A DNA stretch of 64,000 nt from Streptomyces chartreusis NRRL 3882. GTDB lineage: Bacteria; Actinomycetota; Actinomycetes; Streptomycetales; Streptomycetaceae. The DNA is taken from contig NZ_LT963352.1 in NCBI RefSeq assembly GCF_900236475.1, positions 7,783,001 through 7,847,000 on the forward strand. The letters are read 5' to 3'. The translations under genes were made by a program, and so were the position numbers. Below, in pieces: positions 1 through 7,778 of this stretch (position 1 is the stretch's first letter; the number at the start of each line of letters is the position of its first letter). The notes under the pieces are model-generated. The model had not been told where the DNA came from, made no database searches, and worked only from the letters and a program-made list of their open reading frames with translations.

Positions 1-990
1 AGTACCCGGCTCTTCGGCGTGCTCCACGGCCTGCGCGACCGCGGCCACGCCATCCTCTACGTCAGCCACCGCCTGGACGAGGTGTACCAGGTCGCCGACA
101 CGTTCGCGGTACTGCGCGACGGCCGCCTCGTCAGCCACGGCCGGCTCGCGGGCCACGCCCCGGCCCGCCTGGTCCACGACATCGTCGGCGAAGAACCCGA
201 ACCGCCTGCCGCCCGCCCAGCCAAACCCCCGGCCCCCACACCCCCCGTTCTGACCCTCGACGGCGTACGGACCGTTCGGGCCGGGCCGGTGAGCCTGGAG
301 CTCGGGGTCGGTGAGGTCCTCGGGCTGGTCGGGCTGTCGGATGCCGGGCACACGGACCTGGGGCGTGCCCTCGCCGGGGACCGGCCCCTCCTCGGGGGGC
401 GGGCCGTGTTGGACGGGCGGCCCTATCACCCCCGCTCGGTCGCGGAGGCCGTCGCTCGCGGCGTCGGCTTCGTGCCGGGGGACCGGCTGCGGGAGGGCTG
501 CCTCGCCGAACTGACCGTGCGGGAGAACTTCCTGGCCAATCCCCGCGCGGGAGGCGGGCCGGCGCCGCACTGGATCGGTCCGCGCAGCGAGCGTGTCCAG
601 GCCGCCGCCCTGATCGACCGGTTCTCGGTGCGCCCCCGCGACAGCGAGGCCCCCATCGCCACGCTCTCCGGCGGGAACCAGCAGAAAGTCATGATCGGCC
701 GCTGGCTGCGGACGCGGCTGCGGCTGCTGATCCTCGAGGAGCCGACCGCGAGCGTGGACATCGGCGCCAAGGCCGCGATCCACCGCCTGCTCGACGAGGC
801 GCTGTCGGCGGGCCTTTCGGTCCTGCTCCTGTCCACCGACTTCGAGGAGGTCGCGAGCGTGTGCGGGCGCACCCTGGTCTTCGTCCGCGGGTCCGTGACG
901 GCCGAGCTGAGCGGCAGCGCCCTCACGGTCACCGGGCTCACCCGGGCGGCCTCGGCCCTGCCCCCGTCCACGGCCGCGACGAACCGATGA
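1..990 (+). CDS. Sugar-type ABC transporter ATP-binding protein (5' end missing)
   Basis: Open at the left edge in frame 1; only the end of the first ATPase domain and all of the second are visible, as in the two-domain RbsA/XylG/MglA class. The visible end of domain 1 contains a YVSHRLDE segment (H-loop region). Domain 2 has a degenerate P-loop (GLVGLSDAGHTDLG instead of GxxGxGKS), which is usual for the second half of these proteins. It keeps the signature LSGGNQQK, a Walker B LLILEEPT and a D-loop region. The protein would sit on the cytoplasmic face and power import with the permease and binding protein that follow. The stop overlaps the permease start (ATGA), so the genes are translationally coupled. 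The substrate cannot be named from sequence; a pentose, hexose or related sugar is the family norm. Confidence 0.9.
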   Translation, partial: STRLFGVLHGLRDRGHAILYVSHRLDEVYQVADTFAVLRDGRLVSHGRLAGHAPARLVHDIVGEEPEPPAARPAKPPAPTPPVLTLDGVRTVRAGPVSLELGVGEVLGLVGLSDAGHTDLGRALAGDRPLLGGRAVLDGRPYHPRSVAEAVARGVGFVPGDRLREGCLAELTVRENFLANPRAGGGPAPHWIGPRSERVQAAALIDRFSVRPRDSEAPIATLSGGNQQKVMIGRWLRTRLRLLILEEPTASVDIGAKAAIHRLLDEALSAGLSVLLLSTDFEEVASVCGRTLVFVRGSVTAELSGSALTVTGLTRAASALPPSTAATNR

Positions 991-2078
991 CCGAAGCGCC
1001 CCCCTCCCCGCCCCGCTCCGGGCGCCTGCGCGCCCCCGGCGGGCACCACATCGGCGCCTACGGCCTGCTCGCCCTCACCGCCCTGCTCTACCTGGTCTTC
1101 TCCCTCGCGCTGCCGGACACCTTCCCCACCCTGGACACCGTCGACTCGATCCTGTCCAACCAGTCGATCCCGGCCGTCCTCGCGCTGGCCGCCATGGTGC
1201 CCATCGTCACCGGCGCGTTCGACCTCTCCATCGGCTACGGCCTCGGACTGGCCCACGTCATGGTGATGCAGCTCGTCGTCGACGAGAACTGGCCCTGGCC
1301 GCTCGCCTGCCTCACCGTGCTCGCCGGAGGGCTGGTCGTGGGCGTCCTCAACGGCGTCATCGTCGAGTTCGGCCGGATCGACTCCTTCATCGCCACGCTC
1401 GGCACCGGCAGCATGATGTATGCCGTGACCGGCTGGATCACCGACGGCAGCCGGATCGTCCCGGGCCCGCAGGGCCTCCCGCCCGCGTTCACCGACCTCT
1501 ACGACTCCACCTTCCTCGGCCTCCCCGTCCCCGCCTTCTACGTGCTCGCCCTCGCGGGAATCCTCTGGCTGGTGCTGGAGCGGCTGCCGCTCGGCCGGTA
1601 CCTGTACGTCGTCGGATCGAACCCGCGCGCGGCCGACCTCGTCGGCATCCCGACCCGCACCTACACCGTCTTCGCGTTCGCCGCCTCGGGGCTGATCGTC
1701 GGTTTCGCCGGTGTGCTGCTCGCGTCCCAGCAGCAGATCGGCAACCCGAGCGTCGGCCTCGACTACCTGCTGCCCGCCTTCGTCGGCGCCCTGCTCGGCT
1801 CCACGGCGATCAAGCCCGGCCGGCCCAACGCCCTCGGCACCGTCGTCGCCGTCGCCGTCCTGGCCGTCGGCCTCACCGGCATCGCCCAGCTGGGCGCCGA
1901 CTTCTGGACGGTGCCGCTGTTCCACGGCGGCACCCTGCTCATCGCCGTAGGTCTGGCCGGATACGCCGCCCGCCGCCGGCTGCGCGGCGGCGCCGCGGCC
2001 CGCGACACACCCGCCGCGCCGCCCCCGCCGCCCTCCTCCCCGACACCGGAGGGCGGCACCACAGGCACACCCCCTTGA
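987..2078 (+). CDS. ABC transporter permease, RbsC/XylH family
   Basis: A 363-residue polytopic membrane protein of the BPD_transp_2 family. Hydrophobic segments run from about residue 27 to residue 335. Recognisable family stretches include PIVTGAFDLSIG near residue 75, IDSFIATLGTGSMMYA near 130 and YVVGSNPRAADLVGI near 212. The C-terminus is a Pro/Ala-rich cytoplasmic tail. The ATG at 987 lies inside the stop of the ATPase gene (4 base overlap), which fixes the start. It forms the transmembrane channel of the importer encoded with the flanking ATPase and binding protein. Substrate unknown. Confidence 0.92.
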   Translation: MTEAPPSPPRSGRLRAPGGHHIGAYGLLALTALLYLVFSLALPDTFPTLDTVDSILSNQSIPAVLALAAMVPIVTGAFDLSIGYGLGLAHVMVMQLVVDENWPWPLACLTVLAGGLVVGVLNGVIVEFGRIDSFIATLGTGSMMYAVTGWITDGSRIVPGPQGLPPAFTDLYDSTFLGLPVPAFYVLALAGILWLVLERLPLGRYLYVVGSNPRAADLVGIPTRTYTVFAFAASGLIVGFAGVLLASQQQIGNPSVGLDYLLPAFVGALLGSTAIKPGRPNALGTVVAVAVLAVGLTGIAQLGADFWTVPLFHGGTLLIAVGLAGYAARRRLRGGAAARDTPAAPPPPPSSPTPEGGTTGTPP

Positions 2079-2124
2079 CCCTTCGGCACGCCCCGCCGCG
2101 CCGATCCCCTCACAGGAGCCCACC

Positions 2125-3288
2125 GTGCACCGCAATCGCAAGGCCGCCCCCGGAGCCCGCACCGCGCGGCTCGCCTGCTGTGCCCTGCTGGCGACGGCGA
2201 CCGCCCTCGTCGGGTGCGAACGCGGTTCGTCGGACGGCGCGGACGAGACCGCGACGGGCCCGAGCGGCTGCCCCGACGTCCACACCAGGGCCCAGTCCGC
2301 CGTCACCCGTGCGGAACGGACCGACATCCCCTGGGGCGGACCCACCAGCGGCCCGGCGGCGGTGTCGGGCAGGACCATCGTCTACGTCGCCCAGACCATG
2401 ACCAATCCCGGCGTCGCGGGCGCCGCGAACGGGGTGCGGGAAGCCGCGCGGGTCATCGGGTGGAACGTCCGGGTGATCGACGGCGGAGGCACCCCGGCCG
2501 GCATCCAGGCGGCCATGAGCGAGGCCGTGGCCCTCAGGCCGTCGGGCATCGTCATCGGCGGCTTCGACCCCGGCTCGACGGCACAGCAGGTCACCCGGGC
2601 CAACGCGCTGCGCATCCCGCTCATCGGCTGGCACGCGGTGCCCGAGCCCGGCCCCAGCCGGCAGCCCGACCTCTTCACCAACGTCACCACCCGCGTCCAG
2701 GACGTGGCCCGCATCAGCGCGCAGTGGATCATCTCCGACTCGGACGGCCGCGCCGGGGTCGTGCTCATCACCGACGCGTCGATCCCCTTCGCCAGGAACA
2801 AGTCCGACCTGATCAGGAAGGAACTCGCCAGGTGCCGGGGGGTGCGGCTGCTGTCCGTCGAGAACATCCCCATCCCGGACGCGAGCAGCCGCACCCCGCG
2901 GGAGATCTCCTCGCTGCTCTCCCGGTTCCAGGACCGCTGGACCCACTCCGTCGCCATCAACGACCTGTACTTCGCCGACGCCGCCCCCGCCTTCCGCGCG
3001 GCCGGTGAGAAGGGGTCGGGGCCGCCGTACAACATCGGCGCGGGGGACGGCGATCCGTCCGCCTTCCAGCGCATCAACAGCAGGCAGTACCAGGCCGCCA
3101 CCGTGCCCGAGCCGCTGTCCCTCCAGGGCTGGCAGATCGTCGACGAGTTCAACCGCGCCTTCTCCGGCCGCCCGGCCAGCCGGTACACGGCCCCCGTCCA
3201 CATCGCCACGGCCGGCAACAGCGAGGGCGCCACGACCTGGGACCCGTCGGGCTACCGGGAGGCGTACCGGAAGATCTGGGGGAAGTGA
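2125..3288 (+). CDS. Sugar-binding lipoprotein of the ABC importer
   Basis: A 387-residue extracellular substrate-binding protein of the periplasmic-binding-protein type used by RbsB/XylF-like systems. The N-terminus carries a lipoprotein signal ending ALVGC, so the mature protein should be lipid-anchored at that cysteine (about residue 31). Typical core features follow: a first lobe starting IVYVAQTMTNPGVAGAANG, then a repeated alternation of Rossmann-like strands and helices. GTG at 2125 is chosen because AGGAG lies about 10 bases upstream. It is the last gene of the three-gene transporter and probably determines its specificity. The ligand is not evident. Confidence 0.9.
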   Translation: MHRNRKAAPGARTARLACCALLATATALVGCERGSSDGADETATGPSGCPDVHTRAQSAVTRAERTDIPWGGPTSGPAAVSGRTIVYVAQTMTNPGVAGAANGVREAARVIGWNVRVIDGGGTPAGIQAAMSEAVALRPSGIVIGGFDPGSTAQQVTRANALRIPLIGWHAVPEPGPSRQPDLFTNVTTRVQDVARISAQWIISDSDGRAGVVLITDASIPFARNKSDLIRKELARCRGVRLLSVENIPIPDASSRTPREISSLLSRFQDRWTHSVAINDLYFADAAPAFRAAGEKGSGPPYNIGAGDGDPSAFQRINSRQYQAATVPEPLSLQGWQIVDEFNRAFSGRPASRYTAPVHIATAGNSEGATTWDPSGYREAYRKIWGK

Positions 3289-3457
3289 CGTCCGTTCAGG
3301 GTGCCGATCCCTTCACGGAACATGCACGGAACCTCGGAATTCCTTTAATTTTCAAGGGCTAATCTCACCTTCAGTCGAGTGGCCGCCGGGGGTCGATCCG
3401 AGCGGGGCCCGTTCCGCGGCGGCACTCGCACCCCCCACCAGGCACAGGAGACTGGGC

Positions 3458-4564
3458 GTGTACGACGGCGACGTAGTGGTGATCGGCGGCGGCTACGGCG
3501 GTGTCCGGCTGGCGAAGCGGCTGGACGCGACGGCCCGGGTCACGCTGGTGGACCGCAAGGAAGTCTTCTTCCACCGCGTCGCCTCCCTGCGCGCGGGTGT
3601 GCGCCCCGAGTGGACGCACACGCCCTTCATCCCGTACGACCGGCTGCTGCACCACGGCCGCGTGGTCGCGGGCAAGGTCGTGCGTATCGACACCGCCGAG
3701 CGGCAGGTCGTCCTCGCCACGGGCGAGCGGCTGCCGTACGACGTGGTCGTGATCGCCACGGGCGCCGACTACCCCGAGCCGGCTCGCTTCGTCGGCACCA
3801 CCGTCGAGGAGGCGGCCAAGTCGTTCGCCGAGCACCAGCGCAACGTGGCCACGGCCGAGCACGTCCTCGTCGTCGGTGGCGGCCCCGGCGGCGTCGAACT
3901 CAGCGCCGAGATCAGGCTCGCCCGGCCGGACGCCCGGGTCACGCTCGCCCACTCCGGACCGGCCCTGCTCGACTCCACGGGCAGCGCGCGGCCGGGACGC
4001 AAGGCCCTCGCGTGGCTGGAGGCCCACGACGTCGAGGTACGGCTCGACTCGTTCATGTCGCCCGGCAACGACTTCGGCACCTACCGCGACGCCCGGGGCA
4101 CCCTCATCGAGGCCGACCTGTCCTTCTGGGCGACGGGCACCACACCCAACACGCTCTGGCTCCGCCTGGCCGGGCACGGTGACTGGCTGAACAGGGACGG
4201 ACACGTCAAGGTCGACCGGACGCTCCGGGTCGAGGGCAAGCTGGACGTGTTCGCCGTCGGCGACGTGAACGACGTCAGCGAACTCAAGATCACCCCCGCC
4301 GCCCTCGCGCAGGCGGACATCGCCGCCCACAACATCCGCGCCTTCCTCCAGAGTTCGGGCAGGCACCGCAAGGAGCCGCGCTTCTACCGGCCGATCCAGC
4401 GCACCCCGCTCATCGTGCCGTTCGGCCCGGCCGACGGACTGACCGTGCTGCCCGTACCGGGCGGCGAGTCCGCTGTCCTCGGCAGCCGCACCACCGCCAT
4501 GGCCAAGGCGAAGACCCTCATGACGCCCTACATGCGACGCCAACTCGGTTACACCGCCGCCTGA
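3458..4564 (+). CDS. FAD-dependent pyridine nucleotide-disulphide oxidoreductase (NDH-2/AIF-like)
   Basis: A 368-residue flavoprotein with two dinucleotide folds. The FAD site VVIGGGYGGVRLAKRL is at residues about 7-22, and the NAD(P)H site VLVVGGGPGGVELSAE is near residue 140. The late FAD motif DVFAVGDVNDVSE is near 265. This is the architecture of type II NADH dehydrogenases and AIF/FSP1-like quinone reductases; no transmembrane segment is obvious. GTG at 3458 is preferred because AGGAG lies 7 bases upstream. About 170 bases upstream have no gene and include an AT-rich patch (3340-3365) that could hold the promoter. The electron acceptor is not predictable. Confidence 0.85.
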   Translation: MYDGDVVVIGGGYGGVRLAKRLDATARVTLVDRKEVFFHRVASLRAGVRPEWTHTPFIPYDRLLHHGRVVAGKVVRIDTAERQVVLATGERLPYDVVVIATGADYPEPARFVGTTVEEAAKSFAEHQRNVATAEHVLVVGGGPGGVELSAEIRLARPDARVTLAHSGPALLDSTGSARPGRKALAWLEAHDVEVRLDSFMSPGNDFGTYRDARGTLIEADLSFWATGTTPNTLWLRLAGHGDWLNRDGHVKVDRTLRVEGKLDVFAVGDVNDVSELKITPAALAQADIAAHNIRAFLQSSGRHRKEPRFYRPIQRTPLIVPFGPADGLTVLPVPGGESAVLGSRTTAMAKAKTLMTPYMRRQLGYTAA

Positions 4565-4706
4565 TCCACGGCACGGGGCAGGGCCGCCCCGCGCGATCCC
4601 ACCCCCGGTCGTTACCGGCCGGTTGTGTCTGGGGTAGGGTCCCCACCGTTTCCGGTTACCGGCTGATGGCGTGCCGGTACGGGGCGTGTCGGAGGGTGGC
4701 AAGACG

Positions 4707-6107
4707 ATGGAATCCCAGTGGGGTGACGGCGGATCCGTGGACCTGGACGACACGCGGTTGGAGGCACTGAGTCCCCAGCCGCTGCTGACCCGGGACTACG
4801 AGACGCGCCCCGCGCTCGTGTACGAGCGGCTGAGGCAGCAGCACGGCCCGGTCGCGCCGGTCGATCTGCTCGGCGTACCCGCCTGGCTGGTCCTGGGCTA
4901 CCGCGAGGCGCTCCAGGTCCTCCAGGACAACGACGGCTTCCCGAAGGGGCTGGAGAACTGGCGGGCCCGTTCCGAGGGCCGGGTGCCGGCCGACTGGCCG
5001 CTCGGCCCGTCCCTGGAGGTCAACCACATCCTGATCCAGGGCGGCCCCGGATACCGGCCGCTGCGGACGGCGTGGGACGTTGCCCTCAAGCCGTTCCAGG
5101 ACCCGCGCCACCCCCAGGCCAAGCGCCTCAAGGCCGCCGTCACCGCCTACGCAGACGAGCTGATCACCCTGGTCGGGCAGGGCGGGAAGACGGGCGTGGC
5201 GGACCTGTCCGCGCAGTTCTCCCGGCCGCTGCCGCTGATGGTGGCCAGCCATCTGCTCGGCTTCCCCGGCTCACAGGGCGACGACGCGCTGATGGACATG
5301 TGGCGCGTGCTCGACGCGGGCCCGGACGCCGAGGCCGCACTGGAGCGCCTGCTCGCGACGCTGGCGGAACTGGCCGCGCTGAAGCTGGAGAAGCCGGGCG
5401 ACGACTTCCCCTCGTACCTGCTGGCCGCGCACCCGGACCTGTCGCTCGACCATCTGGCCCGCGAACTGTTCATGCTGCTCGGCATGACCTCCGACCACGT
5501 CGGCATCCTCATCTCCAACACCGTCGTGGAGGTCATCTCGGGCGAGGGCAGCGTGCGCGCCAGCCTGTCCGCGGGGATGGTCAGGGAGACCATGAACCGG
5601 GTGGTCATGCGCAAGCCGCCCCTGGTGAACTTCGTCCCGCGCTTCGCGGCCGAGGACACCCCGCTCGGCAACTACACGATCCGGGCCGGCGACCCGGTGT
5701 GGGTCTCCTCGGCCGCCGCGCACGCCGACCCGCTCTTCGCCGACCACGTCGCCTCCGGCACCACCATCAGCACCCGGGCGCATCTCTCCTGGGGAGCCGG
5801 AGCGCGCCAGTGCCCCGCGCGGGAGCTCGCCTCGACGGTCGCGGCGGCCGGTGTGGGGCGCCTGTTCGAGCGGTTCGACCACCTCGGCCTCGCCCTGCCC
5901 GCCGACCAACTGCCCTGGCGTTCCTCCCCGTTCATGCGCGGCCTGCGCTCGCTGCCCGTGCGGTACGAACTCTCCGCGGCACCCGTGCGGCCCTCGGCGG
6001 ACGGGCCCGTGCCCGAGGTGGCCGAGGAGGTCCTGCCGGACCAGTCCGCCCGGCAGCGCTCCTCGCTGTGGCGCTATCTGACGGGCCTGATCCGCGGCGG
6101 CCGCTGA
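4707..6107 (+). CDS. Cytochrome P450-like protein lacking the ExxR motif
   Basis: A 466-residue P450-fold protein. The heme loop is WGAGARQCPA near residue 373, which keeps the cysteine ligand but has W for the usual F and A for the last G. The K-helix reads VRETMNR near 295, so the Arg of ExxR is displaced by one and Asn sits at its place. The I-helix reads GMTSDH instead of the usual AGxET. These changes recall the Streptomyces CYP157 family, which is known to lack ExxR. Whether it is a working oxygenase is uncertain. ATG 4707 follows GGAGGGTGG at 4691. No redox partner or conservon genes are adjacent. Confidence 0.8.
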   Translation: MESQWGDGGSVDLDDTRLEALSPQPLLTRDYETRPALVYERLRQQHGPVAPVDLLGVPAWLVLGYREALQVLQDNDGFPKGLENWRARSEGRVPADWPLGPSLEVNHILIQGGPGYRPLRTAWDVALKPFQDPRHPQAKRLKAAVTAYADELITLVGQGGKTGVADLSAQFSRPLPLMVASHLLGFPGSQGDDALMDMWRVLDAGPDAEAALERLLATLAELAALKLEKPGDDFPSYLLAAHPDLSLDHLARELFMLLGMTSDHVGILISNTVVEVISGEGSVRASLSAGMVRETMNRVVMRKPPLVNFVPRFAAEDTPLGNYTIRAGDPVWVSSAAAHADPLFADHVASGTTISTRAHLSWGAGARQCPARELASTVAAAGVGRLFERFDHLGLALPADQLPWRSSPFMRGLRSLPVRYELSAAPVRPSADGPVPEVAEEVLPDQSARQRSSLWRYLTGLIRGGR

Positions 6108-6198
6108 CCGGGAGGCCGGGCCGGAACGAACGGTGCGTGCGGGCGGCACCGACGTTGATCGAGTGGTGAGGTCCGGGAGCCGGACGTACCGTCGAACG

Positions 6199-7761
6199 GT
6201 GGACACCGCAGGCAGCAGCCCGCAGCCGGCTTCCCCACAGGCGACCACCACCAGAGCATCCGGTGGTGGCGGAAACGCGATGGCACTCTTCGTCATCGCC
6301 TCGTGCCAGCTGATGGTCGTCCTCGACATCACCATCGTGAACATCGCGCTGCCGCACATCCAGAGCGCGCTCGACTTCTCCACCACGAGCCTGGCCTGGG
6401 TGGTCAACGCCTACACCCTCACCTTCGGCGGCCTGCTGCTGCTCGGCGGCAGGACGGGCGACATCCTGGGACGACGGCGCGTCTTCATCTTCGGCGTGCT
6501 GCTCTTCGTACTCGCCTCCCTGCTCGGCGGATTGGCCCAGAACGCCGGTCAACTCCTCGGCGCACGCGCCCTCCAGGGCTGCGGCGGCGCCATCGCCTCC
6601 CCGACGGCCCTCGCCCTGATCAGCACCACCTTCCGCGAGGGGCCGGATCGCAACCGCGCCTTCGGGGTCTTCGCCGCGGTCTCGGCGGGCGGCGGCGCGA
6701 TCGGCCTGCTCGCGGGCGGAATCCTCGTGGAGTGGCTGAACTGGCGGTGGGTGCTGTTCGTCAACGTGCCCATCGGCCTGCTCATCGCGCTCGCCACACC
6801 GCGCTGGATCAGGGAGTCCGAACGCCACCCCGGACGCTTCGACATCACCGGCGCGCTCATGTCCACCGCGGGCATGGTGCTGCTCGTCTACGGATTCATC
6901 AGGGCCGCACAGGAGGGCTGGCGCGACGCTCTCACCCTCGCCTCGTTCGGCGCGGCGGCCGTCGTCCTGACGGGCTTCATCCTGATCGAGCGGCGCTCCA
7001 GACAGCCCATCACGCCGCTGCACATGTTCGCCGACCGCAACCGTGCGGGCACGTACGGCATCATGCTGTGCCTGGCCGCCGCGATCTTCGGCATGTTCTT
7101 CTTCCTCACGCTCTTCGTGCAGGACGTGCTGGGGTTCAGCCCTCTCCAAGCCGGACTGGCCTTCCTCCCGGTCAGCGCGGTCATCGCCATCGGCGCCGGA
7201 CTGGCCTCGCGGTTCCTGCCCGTCTACGGCCCCAAGCCGTTCATGGTGCTGGGCGCGATCCTGGCCGCGGCCGGGCTGGCCTGGCTCACCCTGACCGACG
7301 TGCACTCCACCTACGCGGGCAGCGTCCTCGGCCCGATGCTCGTCTTCAGCCTCGGCATGGGCATGGAGTTCGTGTCGCTGACCCTCATGGCGCTGTCCAA
7401 CGTGCCCACGCCGGAGACCGGCGCGGCCTCCGGACTGCTCAACGCCACCCAGCAGGTCGGTGGCTCCCTCGGCCTGTCCATCCTGGTCACCATGTACGGC
7501 ACGGCCAGCACCAACGAGGCCGAGAAGCAGATCCCGCTCTTCCTTCAGCAGGCGCCCCCTGCCGAGCGCCTGCGCTTCGAACGCACCGGGCAACTGCCGA
7601 AACCCTGGTCCGACGAGATCCTCACCGCCGGCGCCTCGGCCGCCTTCATCATGGCGGCGATCTTCACCGCCGTCGCCGCGCTGATCGCCCTGATCGTCAT
7701 CCAGGTCCGTCCCTCCGACCTGGAACGTCTCAAGGGAGGGGCGGGCCCCGGCCCGATGTGA
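6199..7761 (+). CDS. MFS drug exporter, DHA2 (14-TM) family
   Basis: A roughly 520-residue multidrug-type proton antiporter of the EmrB/QacA group. TM1 contains the family motif LDITIVNIALPHIQ, and the A-like loop GGRTGDILGRRR follows TM2. Motif C-like glycine-rich helices and about 14 hydrophobic segments run to the C-terminus. It would export an amphipathic small molecule from the cytoplasm. The start is uncertain: GTG 6199 gives a short cytoplasmic N-terminus, ATG 6280 is immediately before TM1, and GTG 6133 is also open. No TetR or MarR gene is adjacent. A strong hairpin overlaps the stop. Confidence 0.85.
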   Translation: MDTAGSSPQPASPQATTTRASGGGGNAMALFVIASCQLMVVLDITIVNIALPHIQSALDFSTTSLAWVVNAYTLTFGGLLLLGGRTGDILGRRRVFIFGVLLFVLASLLGGLAQNAGQLLGARALQGCGGAIASPTALALISTTFREGPDRNRAFGVFAAVSAGGGAIGLLAGGILVEWLNWRWVLFVNVPIGLLIALATPRWIRESERHPGRFDITGALMSTAGMVLLVYGFIRAAQEGWRDALTLASFGAAAVVLTGFILIERRSRQPITPLHMFADRNRAGTYGIMLCLAAAIFGMFFFLTLFVQDVLGFSPLQAGLAFLPVSAVIAIGAGLASRFLPVYGPKPFMVLGAILAAAGLAWLTLTDVHSTYAGSVLGPMLVFSLGMGMEFVSLTLMALSNVPTPETGAASGLLNATQQVGGSLGLSILVTMYGTASTNEAEKQIPLFLQQAPPAERLRFERTGQLPKPWSDEILTAGASAAFIMAAIFTAVAALIALIVIQVRPSDLERLKGGAGPGPM

Positions 7762-7771
7762 GGCCCGCCCC
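7738..7771. terminator. Hairpin terminator over the exporter stop codon
   Basis: Perfect 10 bp inverted repeat GGGGCGGGCC / GGCCCGCCCC with a 14 base loop that contains the exporter's TGA. It sits between convergent genes and could act in both directions. Confidence 0.55.
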
Positions 7772-7778
7772 CGACCCG

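Noticed and set aside
4574..4591. Hairpin CGGGGC/GCCCCG after the flavoprotein gene as a terminator
   Set aside because: Only 6 bp, expected often by chance at this GC content.
4630..4645. GGGGTAGGGTCCCC as another TAGGGG regulatory site
   Set aside because: It lacks the tandem spacing and the GTGTCC extension, and lies outside the cluster.
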